NCBI GenBank assembly: GCA_963838385.1
Contig: CAWIRE010000009.1
Coordinates: forward strand, 274,665 to 338,664
Length of the DNA stretch: 64,000 bases
Direction: 5' to 3'
DNA from: DAHUYF01 sp963838385
GTDB lineage: Bacteria > Pseudomonadota > Alphaproteobacteria > ATCC43930 > CGMCC-115725
Part shown: positions 44,870-53,946 of the stretch, piece by piece
Numbering within the stretch: the stretch's first letter is position 1
Layout of the letters: each line of letters begins with the position of its first letter
Notes under the pieces: model-generated
Database searches by the model: none
What the model saw: the letters and a program-made list of their open reading frames with translations, nothing else
Told to the model about the DNA's origin: nothing
Position numbers and translations under genes: made by a program

Positions 44870-45382
44870 ATGGCCGCTAAACGGGAAAAAGGAAAGATAC
44901 CGCACGCGGAATGGCCAAATATCTTGGCGAAATACGGCAAGGGAGAGACGATGGCACAGATCGGGCGGGAATATGGATGCACCGCCCCGGCGATACGCTA
45001 CATCATCAAGCGAAGCGGACTGTTGAAGGGCGGGGCGGGCGACGAGCGTGCCCCGAAGGGTGACGGTCCGTCGCGGCAGCACGACCCGGCCGCCGCTCCG
45101 GTGATGGTCATGCCGTCATGGCGGGCGAGCCACGGCCATGTCCTCGGCCCGGAGCTGCGCCAACGTGTCAGCGGCGACGTCGCTTCCTTCCTGGTCGCGC
45201 TCGACCACGCGGTTCTCCAAGGCTCGCTCGAGAGCGTGGCAAACCTCCAGGAAGCGACCGACCGGCTGATGCGATCGACGGCGCGGACGCGGCTCGAACT
45301 CGAACAGCTCCTTAACCGCCTGGAGACGGGGGCGCGGGAAAAGAGCCGCAGGAAAGTGGGATCGCCGCAGCGTCGCGCGTAG
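44870..45382 (+). CDS. Helix-turn-helix protein with paralogous C-terminal helices (module protein B2)
   Basis: 170 residues from ATG 44870. A predicted DNA-binding domain occupies about 10-50: HAEWPNILAKYGKGETMAQ then IGREYGCTAPAIRYIIKRSG, a resolvase/Sigma70-r4-like helix-turn-helix. The C-terminal half (about 95-150) aligns with the entire 80-residue protein at 22574. A longer frame from GTG 44717 adds about 50 basic residues and is less likely. Together with the gene at 44262 it forms the second copy of the module. I infer a transcriptional regulator of the EPS locus; no known family is claimed. Confidence 0.65.
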   Translation: MAAKREKGKIPHAEWPNILAKYGKGETMAQIGREYGCTAPAIRYIIKRSGLLKGGAGDERAPKGDGPSRQHDPAAAPVMVMPSWRASHGHVLGPELRQRVSGDVASFLVALDHAVLQGSLESVANLQEATDRLMRSTARTRLELEQLLNRLETGAREKSRRKVGSPQRRA

Positions 45383-45469
45383 AATTGGCTGTCCCCGGAA
45401 ACTGCGTCCGGCTCTATCGGCAGGGACGCCGGCCGAGCCTGGTCGGCCAGAGGCGCATTGCCCCGAGCG

Positions 45470-46441
45470 CTATTTGAACGTCGCCATCACCTGGATCATC
45501 GCCGGGCCGATGAGGACGATGAACAGCGTCGGCAGGATGAAGAGGATCATCGGCACGGTGAGGGTCGCCGGCAGCTTCGCCGCCTTCTCCTCTGCCTTCA
45601 GCATGCGCTCCTCGCGGAACTCGGCGGAGAGCACGCGCAGCGAATGCGCCAGCGGCGTGCCGTAGCGCTCGGTCTGCACCAGCGTGTTGACCACGCCGCG
45701 GATCGCCGGCAGGTCGGTGCGCTTGACCAGGTTCATCAGCGCCTGGCGCCGGTTGGGCAGGAAGCCCAGCTCGACGGCGGTGAGGCCGAGTTCGTCGGCG
45801 AGATCGGGGCAGGAGAGGCCGAGCTCGCGTGCGACGCGGTTGAGCGCGGCGTCGAGGCTGAGCCCGGCCTCGGCGCAGATCACCAGCAGGTCGAGCCCGT
45901 CCGGCAGCTGCCGGCGCAGCCGCGTCTGGCGCCGCTTGATCGCCTGCTTGAGGCCGAAGACCGGCAGGAAGCCCAGCACGATGGCGGCCATCAGCACGCC
46001 CAGCAGCTTGTTCATGCCGGTCGCCTGCGGCATCAATCCCACCAGCACGAAGAGTGCCGCGATGGCGCCGGCGAAGGGGAGCGCCAGCCTCAGGCCGAGA
46101 TAGATCACCAGCGCGTCGCGCGAGCGCCAGCCGGCCTGGGCGAGCTGATCGCTGGTCTTGCGCGCCTCGTCGCCGCGCAAGAGCTGCAGCCGGTCGAGCA
46201 GGCGCTTCAAGAGGCCGACCGAGGCGCGCTTGCGGTCGCCGGCGGTGCTGCCGGCGAGAAGCCCGGCGCGCAGCTGCTCGCGCCGCTTCTGATGGCTGCG
46301 CAGGCGGGACGCCATCGGGTCGTGCGGCACCAGCGCGTTGCCGAGCGCGATGACGCTGACGAACACCAGCAGGCCGGCGAGGACCGCGAGGGTCGTCTCG
46401 TCGAGGTGGAGCGAGCCGAGGCTGAATCCTGAGAGCGTCAT
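45470..46441 (-). CDS. tadC: Tad pilus inner-membrane platform protein TadC
   Basis: 323-residue type II secretion F-domain protein with about four membrane helices. The T2SSF domain near 165-290 includes LPDGLDLLVICAEAGLSLDAAL and the TERYGTPLAHSLRVLS region. With TadB it forms the platform driven by the CpaF ATPase for Flp pilus assembly. Start overlaps the tadB stop by 4 bases. Last gene of the operon. Confidence 0.92.
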   Translation of the reverse strand: MTLSGFSLGSLHLDETTLAVLAGLLVFVSVIALGNALVPHDPMASRLRSHQKRREQLRAGLLAGSTAGDRKRASVGLLKRLLDRLQLLRGDEARKTSDQLAQAGWRSRDALVIYLGLRLALPFAGAIAALFVLVGLMPQATGMNKLLGVLMAAIVLGFLPVFGLKQAIKRRQTRLRRQLPDGLDLLVICAEAGLSLDAALNRVARELGLSCPDLADELGLTAVELGFLPNRRQALMNLVKRTDLPAIRGVVNTLVQTERYGTPLAHSLRVLSAEFREERMLKAEEKAAKLPATLTVPMILFILPTLFIVLIGPAMIQVMATFK

Positions 46442-47415
46442 ATGTCGAACTTCACCATCTTGGTCATGACGCCGACGCCGACCCCCATGCTGCAGGCCGC
46501 CGCCATCAGCAGGTGATGGCCTTTCTCGGTGAAGAAGAGCTGCGACATGTAGGCGTGGTTCACCACGGTCAGCACGCCCATCATGATGAAGGGCAGGGCG
46601 CCGATGATCATCGCGCTCGCCCGCGCCTCGGACGACATCGCCCTCACCTTGAGTTGCATCTGGCGGCGCCGGCGCAGGATGTTGTCGAGGTTCTCCAGCG
46701 TCTCGGCGAGGTTGCCGCCGGTCTCGCGCTGGATCGACAGCGTCACCACGAGAAATTTGAGCTCCGGCGTGCCGACGCGCCGCGCCGCATCCCAGAGCGC
46801 CTGCTCCGGCGGATGGCCGAGGCGGATCTGGTCGCTGACCTGGCGGAACTCGAACCCCACGGGATCGGGCACCTCGGCGCCGACGATCTGGAAGGTCTCG
46901 GTCACGGGCAGGCCCGATTTGAGGCCGCGCACCATCAGCGCCACCGCCTCGGAGAAATGCTTGCCGAAGCGGTTCACCCGCCGCCGCGCCAGGAATCCGA
47001 CGAAGAGATGCGGCAGCCAGAGGCCGACGAGCAGCGCCGCCGGCAGCGCCAGCAGCGCCGAGAGGCCCATCGCCAGCGCGCCGCCGCCGGCGAGCAGGCC
47101 GACGATCAGGCAGCCGACGCCATAGGCGCCGAGGCTGATCGAGTGGCCGGTGCGGTGGAGGCGCTCGCGCAGCAGCTCCGGCCGCGGCAGGTAGCGCAGC
47201 ACCAGCTGCGAGATCTTGCCCTTGTCGCCGGTTTCGCGGCGCAGCTGCAGCGCCTCGCCGACGATGTCGCCGCGGCCGCGCGATTTCAGGCGATCGACCC
47301 GCTTGGCCTGCTTCTTTTTCGTCTCGTCGCCGAAGGCGAGGAAGAGGCAGAGCAGCGCGATGCCGATGCCGAGCGCCAGGACGACCAGCATGGGGTCGAG
47401 ACCGAGCCGGTTCAT
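46438..47415 (-). CDS. tadB: Tad pilus inner-membrane platform protein TadB
   Basis: 325-residue T2SSF-domain membrane protein, the TadC partner. RFGKHFSEAVALMVRGLKSG and LPVTETFQIVGAEVPDPVG lie in the central cytosolic domain, and SIQRETGGNLAETLENLDNI follows; helices sit at both ends. Overlaps both cpaF and tadC by 4 bases. Confidence 0.92.
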   Translation of the reverse strand: MNRLGLDPMLVVLALGIGIALLCLFLAFGDETKKKQAKRVDRLKSRGRGDIVGEALQLRRETGDKGKISQLVLRYLPRPELLRERLHRTGHSISLGAYGVGCLIVGLLAGGGALAMGLSALLALPAALLVGLWLPHLFVGFLARRRVNRFGKHFSEAVALMVRGLKSGLPVTETFQIVGAEVPDPVGFEFRQVSDQIRLGHPPEQALWDAARRVGTPELKFLVVTLSIQRETGGNLAETLENLDNILRRRRQMQLKVRAMSSEARASAMIIGALPFIMMGVLTVVNHAYMSQLFFTEKGHHLLMAAACSMGVGVGVMTKMVKFDI

Positions 47416-49061
47416 CCCATCGCCTCCATCAGCGCGCGGTCGAGGCCGTAATACTCGGCGCGCGTCATGAAATGCGGCCTGAGCCCGCTCGATTTGAAGC
47501 TGCCCTTCAGCTTGCCGTCGACGCCTTCGCCTTCATACTGGAAGGTGAAGAGATCCTGGGTCGTGACGATCTCGCCTTCCATGCCGACGATCTCGGTGAT
47601 GGCGGTGATGCGCCGCGCGCCGTCGCGCATGCGGCTCACCTGGAGCACCATGTGGACCGCGGCGGCGATCTGCTGGCGTACCGCCTTGGCCGACAGGGTG
47701 ACGCCCGACATGCCGACCATGTTTTCCAGACGCGTCAGCGCCTCGCGCGGGCGGTTGGCGTGGATGGTGCAGAGCGAGCCGTCATGGCCGGTGTTCATCG
47801 CCTGCAGCATGTCGAGCGCCTCGGCGCCGCGGATCTCACCCAGGATGATGCGGTCGGGACGCATGCGCAGCGTGTTCTTGACGAGGTCGCGCATGGTGAT
47901 CTCGCCCTTGCCCTCGAGATTGGGCGGACGCGTCTCCAGGCGCACCACGTGCGGCTGCTGCAGCTGCAGCTCGGCCGCGTCCTCGATGGTACAGATGCGC
48001 TCGCCTTCGTCGATCATCTGCGACATGGCGTTGAGCGTCGTCGTCTTGCCCGAGCCGGTACCGCCGGAGATCAGGATGTTGAGGCGCGAGCGCGCGGCGA
48101 TCTTCAGCACCACCGCCATCTCCGGCGAGATGCTGCCGGACGCCGCCATGGTGTCGAGCGTGATGGTCTTCTTGGAGAATTTGCGGATCGAGATCGAGGT
48201 GCCGTCGATGGCGAGCGGCGGCGCGATGATGTTGACGCGGCTGCCGTCGGCGAGGCGGGCGTCGACCAGCGGCGTCGATTCGTCGATGCGCCGGCCGACC
48301 TGCGTCACGATGCGCGTGGCGACGCTCATGACATGGGTATTGTCCCGGAAGGAGACGTTGGTGAGCTCGAGCTTGCCGCGGCGCTCGACATAGACCTGCT
48401 TGGGGCCGTTCACCATGATGTCGCTGATCGTCTCGTCCGCCAGCAGCGGCTCGATCGGGCCCAGGCCCAGCATGTCGTCGAGGAGCACGGTGACGAGGTC
48501 GCGCTGCTCGAGCTGGTTGAGCTGGATCTTCTGCTCGACCAGGATCTCGCCGATGACGGATTGCAGCTGGCGCGCGAGCTCCGGGCGCTGCAGCTTGGCC
48601 GCGACCTCGGGATCGATCCGCTCCATCACCATGGGGTAGATCCGGGGGACGGCGTCGTCGATCGCCGCCCGGCTGCCGACCGCCTGAGCGGAACGCGCGG
48701 GATCCGCGGCCGGGGCTTCGCGCTTCTGCTTCTCGACCAGGCCGTTGACCAGCAGCGTGACGAGGTCGCGCTGGCCGAGGCCCGAGATCGTCAGCTTTTT
48801 CTGCTCGAGCGTGGCGCGCACGACCTCCTCGACCTGCCGGGCGATCTCGCCGCGTCCCTTGCCGCGAAGCGCCGTGGCGTCGAACGCCGCGGCGATCGCC
48901 GGCTCGACGGCGAGCCGGGCCTCCTCGAGGCTGGTTTCCGGACGCTCCTGGTCGCGGGCGGCCTGGGCCTGGGCCGGCGCCGGCCGCTCGACGCGGCGCG
49001 CGTTCAGCGCATGGATGCGGGCCTGGAGGCCGCCTTCGGGCTCGCGCTTGCCGAACATCAC
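47412..49061 (-). CDS. cpaF: Tad pilus ATPase CpaF/TadA with duplicated N-terminal region
   Basis: 549-residue secretion-type ATPase powering Flp pilus assembly. Walker A GGTGSGKT is at 333-340, with ICTIEDAAELQLQQPHVVRL and ILGEIRGAEALDMLQAMNTG (Walker B) after it. The family is usually about 450-500 residues. Here the N-terminal module appears twice: residues 74-109 (ARQVEEVVRATLEQKKL, GQRDLVTLLVNGLVE) resemble 163-198 (ARQLQSVIGEILVEQKI, EQRDLVTVLLDDMLG). Coupled by 4-base overlaps to cpaE and tadB. Confidence 0.94.
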   Translation of the reverse strand: MMFGKREPEGGLQARIHALNARRVERPAPAQAQAARDQERPETSLEEARLAVEPAIAAAFDATALRGKGRGEIARQVEEVVRATLEQKKLTISGLGQRDLVTLLVNGLVEKQKREAPAADPARSAQAVGSRAAIDDAVPRIYPMVMERIDPEVAAKLQRPELARQLQSVIGEILVEQKIQLNQLEQRDLVTVLLDDMLGLGPIEPLLADETISDIMVNGPKQVYVERRGKLELTNVSFRDNTHVMSVATRIVTQVGRRIDESTPLVDARLADGSRVNIIAPPLAIDGTSISIRKFSKKTITLDTMAASGSISPEMAVVLKIAARSRLNILISGGTGSGKTTTLNAMSQMIDEGERICTIEDAAELQLQQPHVVRLETRPPNLEGKGEITMRDLVKNTLRMRPDRIILGEIRGAEALDMLQAMNTGHDGSLCTIHANRPREALTRLENMVGMSGVTLSAKAVRQQIAAAVHMVLQVSRMRDGARRITAITEIVGMEGEIVTTQDLFTFQYEGEGVDGKLKGSFKSSGLRPHFMTRAEYYGLDRALMEAMG

Positions 49062-50267
49062 TTCCTGAACCTCGACAACAGCCCGCCGCGCGGCTTCTCC
49101 TGCTCCTCGCCGGCGAGGCGGGCGGCGAGCCGGCGCAGCTCGGCCGCCGCCTTGCTGCCGGCGGCCGCTTCCGGCAGCGCCTTGCCGCCATGCGCCGCGG
49201 CCATCACCGCCTTGACGTCGAACGGCACGGCATGGTCGAGCGCGCCGCCGATGCCGCGCTCGAATTCGGGCCGGCCGATCTCGCCGCGGTGCTCGGCGCC
49301 CACCTGGTTCGCCACCAGCAGTGGCTTGGTACGGCTTTCCAGCGTCTTGGCGAGATCGGCGATCCGCACCGTGTCGCGCAGCGCCGAGAGCGACAGGTCG
49401 GTGACGACGACCACGGCGTCGGCGAGTGCGATCACCTGGCGTGCCATGGCGTCGAGCGCGCGGGGCAGGTCGACGACCAGGCAGTCGTAATCCTGCGACA
49501 GCGCCGACAGCAGCGGCGCGACGGCGCCGGCGTCGAAGGCGAGCTGCTCCTCGAGCGGCTCTTCGGTGGCAAGGATCGGCAGCTTCTCGCCCTGGACCAC
49601 CATCGCCGAGGCGAGCAGCATGCTGTCGGTGCGCTCGGGATTCTCCAGCGCCTCGCGCAAGCCGCGCCCCGGCTCGAGGTCGAGGCTGAGCGCGAGGTTG
49701 CCGAAGTGGAGATCGAGATCGACCAGCGCGGTGCGCAGCTTGAACTCATGCGCCAGCAGCCAGGCGGTCGAGATCGCGAGCGTCGTGGTGCCGACGCCGC
49801 CACGGGCGCCGAGGAAGGCGAAGAGCCGGGTCGTCCGCGCCGCGCTCGGCGAGGGCTGGCTGCGGACGGCCGAGACGAAGGCCTCGCACAGCAGCTCGCT
49901 CGACACCGGCTTCACCAGGTAGTCGGCGACGCCGAGCGCGATGAGCTGGCGGTAGAGGCTGACATCGTTGACCGAGCCGATGGCGAGAAAGCGCGTCTGC
50001 GGCCCGCAGAGCTGCGCCAGCTCGTGCATGCCCTCGACCGGGTCGGAGGCGTCGGAGAGATCCACCAGCACCAGGCCTGGCGGCACCGTGATGTCGATCG
50101 ATCCCCGCGCCGTCTCGAGGCCGCCGGCGCGCACCTTCGCGTTGGACCAGCCGAGCTGGGCGACGGCGCGGTTCACCGCCTCGCGGGTGACGTCGTCCGC
50201 GACGCAGGCGACGAAGCGGAGTTCGGCGCCCGGAATTCGGCTCGGCTTTCGCTGCCTCAGCCATCAT
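49058..50267 (-). CDS. cpaE: Tad pilus localisation ATPase CpaE/TadZ, apparent 5' frameshift
   Basis: A MinD/ParA-like ATPase with an N-terminal receiver-like domain, setting the pole position of the pilus. FAFLGARGGVGTTTLAIS is the deviant Walker A normal for this family; CLVVDLPRALDAM is the Walker B region. The straight frame only has a GTG start at 50176 (372 aa). However, FVACVADDVTREA, the usual CpaE first strand, lies in frame upstream without a start, while MMAEAAKAEPNSG starts in another frame at 50267, right after cpaD. Deleting one base of the CCC at 50229-50231 joins them. The 1210-base span leaves a remainder of one. Confidence 0.82.
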
Positions 50268-50271
50268 GCTG

Positions 50272-50973
50272 CTACTGTCCGCTGTCGCCGGCGCCGGCGC
50301 CGGCGGCGGCGGACCCGCCGCCGGAGGATTGCGGCGCCGCATAGGCGCTGCCCGCGCTCTGCCCGGAGGGGTCCTTGACCTTGCCCTGGCGGTAGCGCAG
50401 GGCCGCGGCGAAGGCCGGGTCGCCTTGCGCCGGCCCCAGCGGGCGGCCGATGACGAGGTCGCGGGGATCGGCGACCATCAGGCTCAGATTGGTCGCGTCG
50501 GCGCAGCCGAAATTGCTGCCGGGCTGGTTGCCGTGGTCGCCCGTGGGCGGCGAGGTCCAGTTGGGGCAAGGCGGCGGCGTGACGACGTAGCGCTCGACCA
50601 CGACGCGGATGTGGTTGGGGGCGATGCCCGCATCGGGCGGCAGGGTCTGCGCGCCGGCGCCCTGCTGGTCGACGATCTTGCTGAGCCGGCCGATCCGCGA
50701 CAGGTCCAGGCGGCCGTCCGACGCCGCCTCGAAATAGACATGGCCGTCGGTGTCGACCTGCGCCTGGGCGAGAAACCGCGTCAGGCTCGCCGCCTCGCCG
50801 CCGGCGAGATCGGCGCTGCCGGGCTTGAAGGTGGCGTCGTGCTGCAGCCGGACATAGTCGACATGCGGCGCCTTGGGCGCTTCGGCCGGCGTCCATTGGG
50901 AGGTCTCGGGGGTGCAGCCGGCGAGCAGCAGGCCGAGGGCGAGGCAGAGGCGGAGAGGCGAGGGGCTGGTCAT
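50272..50973 (-). CDS. cpaD: Tad pilus lipoprotein CpaD
   Basis: About 233-residue outer-membrane-associated lipoprotein acting with the CpaC secretin. Signal peptide with lipobox LLLAGC (C20). CpaD landmarks include VVVERYVVTPPPCPNW and SNFGCADATNLSLMVADPRDLV, followed by a low-complexity glycine/alanine-rich tail. GAGG lies upstream of ATG 50973; a GTG at 50985 overlapping the cpaC stop is an alternative start. Confidence 0.88.
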   Translation of the reverse strand: MTSPSPLRLCLALGLLLAGCTPETSQWTPAEAPKAPHVDYVRLQHDATFKPGSADLAGGEAASLTRFLAQAQVDTDGHVYFEAASDGRLDLSRIGRLSKIVDQQGAGAQTLPPDAGIAPNHIRVVVERYVVTPPPCPNWTSPPTGDHGNQPGSNFGCADATNLSLMVADPRDLVIGRPLGPAQGDPAFAAALRYRQGKVKDPSGQSAGSAYAAPQSSGGGSAAAGAGAGDSGQ

Positions 50974-50981
50974 GGGGGGCC

Positions 50982-52433
50982 TCACTGGAGATCGAAGCCG
51001 GCGGGGCCGATCAGGCCGGTCCCGGTGGGGCTGATGGGCGCCGCGCCGGACTTCAGCACTTGCGGCTTGTACTCGTCGCCGTAGAGCACGAGGTTGCGGT
51101 CCGAGCTCGGCACGAAGCCGTCGGTCGGCGACATCAGCCGGTTCGCGGTCGCCACCGGCCGGACCACATAGGGCGTCACGATGACCACGAGCTCGGTCTC
51201 GTTGCGCTGGAACTGGTCGGAGCGGAAGAGCTGGCCGAGCACCGGCACGTCGCCGAGCCAGGGGAATTTCTGCAGGTTCTGGGTGATGTTGTTCTCGATC
51301 AGGCCGGCGATCGCGAAGCTCTGGCCGCTGGACAGCTCGACCGTGGTGTCGGCCCGCCGCGTCGTCAGCGCCGGGATGGTGATGCCGTTCATCGTGACCG
51401 CGCCGGCGTTCGACAGCTCGCTCACCTCGGGCATGACGCGCAGGCTGATGCGGTTGCCGGCGAGGAGCGTGGCGACGAAGTTCAGGCTGACGCCGTATTT
51501 CTTGTACTCGACGGTGATCTGAGAGACGCCGTTGACGGCGGCGGAGGCCACCGGCACCGGAAACTCGCCGCCGGCAAGGAAGCTTGCCGGCTCGCCGGAA
51601 ACCGCGGTGAGGTTGGGCTCGGCGAGGACGGAGATGAGCCCCTGATTGTCGAGCGCGTCGATGAGCGCCGTCAGGTTGAAGTTGCCGATGCCGATCGAGC
51701 CGAAGAGATTGTCGACCGTGTTCGTGCCGTTGGCCGAGAGCGTGCGCGTGTTGAACACGTTGGTGCCGGTGGAGTTGGTGATCGAGGTGGGGTTGGGCCC
51801 GGCCGCGAGCCCGAAGGCGGAGCGGCCGGCGCTGAACATGTTGTCCCAGTTGACGCCGAACTCCTTGACGATGGCGCGCGAGATTTCGGCGACGCGCACG
51901 CGGATGTTGACCTGGTTGGGAACGTCGAGCTTCAGCCGGTTGACCAGCTGCTTCGGGTCGGCGAGGAAGCGCGCGGCGATCCGCTTTATGTCGTCGCCTT
52001 CGGCGGCCGAGTAGACGGTGCCTTCGAGGACGAGGGAATTGTCGAGGCTGCGCACCCCGACGGCGCTGCGCGGCGCGGACGCGTGGATCGCCTGCTCGAT
52101 GCGCGCCAGGTCGTAGCGGACGCGGACCTCGGTATTCAGGATCACCTCGTCGTTCTCGCCCACGGCATAGAGCGTGGTCTCGCCGCCGGATTTGCCGAGG
52201 AGATAGATCAGCACCGGCGATTTCACCTGCACGTCGGCGACGTTGGGATCGGCGACGAAGACGGTCGAGGCGGGGCGGTCGAGATGGACGAGCTCGCCCT
52301 TGCCGACCTCGACCGTCAGCGGCGTTCCGACGGTGCTGACGACTTTCGGTGCCGCGGCGAGCGGCTCGGCGAGGAGCGCCGGGGTGCCGGCGAGCGCCAG
52401 CGCCGCGACGAAAAGACGGAAGATGCTGCGCAT
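50982..52433 (-). CDS. cpaC: Tad pilus outer-membrane secretin CpaC/RcpA
   Basis: 483-residue secretin. A signal peptide (about 1-28, ending LAAAP) is followed by the pilus/MSHA N-domain with VTVEVGKGELVHL-like content (LTVEVGKGELVHLDRPAST), a BON-like segment, and the secretin domain with LAEPNLTAVSGEPASFLAGG and SGQSFAIAGLIENNI. It ends with ELVVIVTPYVVRP. It forms the channel for the Flp pilus. Confidence 0.93.
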   Translation of the reverse strand: MRSIFRLFVAALALAGTPALLAEPLAAAPKVVSTVGTPLTVEVGKGELVHLDRPASTVFVADPNVADVQVKSPVLIYLLGKSGGETTLYAVGENDEVILNTEVRVRYDLARIEQAIHASAPRSAVGVRSLDNSLVLEGTVYSAAEGDDIKRIAARFLADPKQLVNRLKLDVPNQVNIRVRVAEISRAIVKEFGVNWDNMFSAGRSAFGLAAGPNPTSITNSTGTNVFNTRTLSANGTNTVDNLFGSIGIGNFNLTALIDALDNQGLISVLAEPNLTAVSGEPASFLAGGEFPVPVASAAVNGVSQITVEYKKYGVSLNFVATLLAGNRISLRVMPEVSELSNAGAVTMNGITIPALTTRRADTTVELSSGQSFAIAGLIENNITQNLQKFPWLGDVPVLGQLFRSDQFQRNETELVVIVTPYVVRPVATANRLMSPTDGFVPSSDRNLVLYGDEYKPQVLKSGAAPISPTGTGLIGPAGFDLQ

Positions 52434-52437
52434 GCGC

Positions 52438-53319
52438 CTACCTTTTGGATAGCTCGGTTATGTCGATCTTGTCGCCGCGCACCACGATCACTTTGTGGCT
52501 GGCGCCGGAGAATTCCGGCGGCGGCGTCAGCTGCGTCGCGTCGCTGTCGAAGGTATAGCTCAGGCGGTTGTTGGCGGTCTCGCCCGTGGCCTCGGCCTCG
52601 TCCTGGCCGAGGCTGCGCAGGCTCAGCGACAGCTTGCCCATCTCCTGCACCACGGCGACCGCCTCGGCCTGCTTCGGGGTCACCTCGAGCGTCGCGGTCT
52701 TGGCGACGGCGACCTCCTTGCTCTGGTCGTCGGCGCGCTGATCGAGCGCGAGCACCCGCACGTCGGTGAGCACGGTCTCGCCGGTGTGATGCTGATGCGC
52801 GGGGTCGCCCCGGTCTGAGGCCGGCACGTTGGCGTCGACCAGGACGAAGCTCAGGATCACGTCGACATGGTCGCCGGGGAAGACGAAGCCGGCGAGGCCG
52901 GAGGAGGGCGTCACCGGCACGGTGACGGCGCGGAAGCCGGGGGTGAGCACCGCCGCCAGGAAGCCGCGGTCGCCCGGCCGCACGACGCGGCTCTCGGTGA
53001 TCGGCTCGCCGTCGCCGATGGCGTTGCGCACCACCGCGCCGACATAGTCCTCGAGATGGTGCTGGCCGGAGACGATATAGCTCTGCGACACGGCGTCGTC
53101 CGGCCAGGCCTGCCAGCGCAGATTCTCGGGCCGCACGAACTGGCCGGAATGGAGCTCGCCGCGCGCCACGAGGATCATCGTCGCCGGCTTGGCCGGCGGC
53201 GGCGCCGCCGCCTCGACCTTGGCGTGGCGTTCGGCCGAGAGCCAGGCGCGGGCGATGAAGATGGTGGCGCCGGAGGCGAGGAGCGCGATGACGACGAAGA
53301 TGATGCGGCGGGGCGACAT
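52438..53319 (-). CDS. cpaB: Tad pilus assembly protein CpaB/RcpC
   Basis: 293-residue periplasmic protein anchored by one N-terminal helix (about 5-25). An SAF domain (ARGELHSGQFVRPENLRWQ) is followed by the RcpC region with VTPSSGLAGFVFPGDHVDVI. It supports secretin assembly and may bind peptidoglycan. Separated from cpaC by only 4 bases. Confidence 0.92.
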   Translation of the reverse strand: MSPRRIIFVVIALLASGATIFIARAWLSAERHAKVEAAAPPPAKPATMILVARGELHSGQFVRPENLRWQAWPDDAVSQSYIVSGQHHLEDYVGAVVRNAIGDGEPITESRVVRPGDRGFLAAVLTPGFRAVTVPVTPSSGLAGFVFPGDHVDVILSFVLVDANVPASDRGDPAHQHHTGETVLTDVRVLALDQRADDQSKEVAVAKTATLEVTPKQAEAVAVVQEMGKLSLSLRSLGQDEAEATGETANNRLSYTFDSDATQLTPPPEFSGASHKVIVVRGDKIDITELSKR

Positions 53320-53334
53320 GCGGGGCTCCCGGGA

Positions 53335-53841
53335 TCAGGCGCTGGTGACGCGCACGAGCGCGATGCAGACGCCGCCGAGCGCGATGGCGACGCCGAAGGG
53401 GACGGGCCGGCGCAACCGGCTGCGGAGATCATCGCCCAGCGGCGCGGCGCCGGGACGCGCCGGCATCAGGCGATGGAGCGGCGAGAGATGCGCGAGCGCC
53501 AGCGCGCCGCCGGCGAGCCCGGTGACGACGAGCAGCAGCGGCAGATCGTCGAGGCCGGTCCAGAGCGCGATCGCCGCCAGCAGCTTGACGTTGCCGCCGC
53601 CGAGAATGCCGCGGTCGAACAGCAGCACTCCCGCCGCCAGCAGCAGCGCCGCCGCCTCGAAGCCGTGCAGCCACACCGCCAGCGGCTTGCCCAGGGCATA
53701 GACGAGGAAGGCCGCGCCGATCGCCGCCGCGTAGCGGTTGGGGATGAGAAAGGTGACGGCATCGCTCATCGCCGCGGCGACGAGCGCCGTCAGCAGGGCG
53801 ACGATGGCGAGCCAGTCGATGAGATGGGCGGCATGGGGCAT
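53335..53841 (-). CDS. cpaA: Tad prepilin peptidase CpaA/TadV, altered GxGD motif
   Basis: 168-residue A24-family aspartyl prepilin peptidase with about six helices. The first catalytic region is AMSDAVTFLIPNR. The second should be GxGD but here reads GGGNVKLLAA, with AAC (Asn) in place of Asp, otherwise perfectly family-like. GGAG precedes ATG 53841. It should process the Flp pilin encoded just upstream; with Asn it may be impaired unless the clade uses this variant. Confidence 0.87.
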   Translation of the reverse strand: MPHAAHLIDWLAIVALLTALVAAAMSDAVTFLIPNRYAAAIGAAFLVYALGKPLAVWLHGFEAAALLLAAGVLLFDRGILGGGNVKLLAAIALWTGLDDLPLLLVVTGLAGGALALAHLSPLHRLMPARPGAAPLGDDLRSRLRRPVPFGVAIALGGVCIALVRVTSA

Positions 53842-53946
53842 GGGGGACTCCGCTGCGCGACGCCGCAGCCCGCGGGCTGCGTCCACCGGGCCGGGCGCCG
53901 CTGGTGCGGCATCCGGCCCGGCGGACCGTTGCGACGGGTTGGGCGG

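Noticed and set aside
53860..53885. Hairpin GCAGCC/GGCTGC near the cpaA start, similar to the first stem of the stop-codon repeats
   Set aside because: No second stem, no CTAG start and no GGGAGC end; treated as an unrelated GC hairpin.
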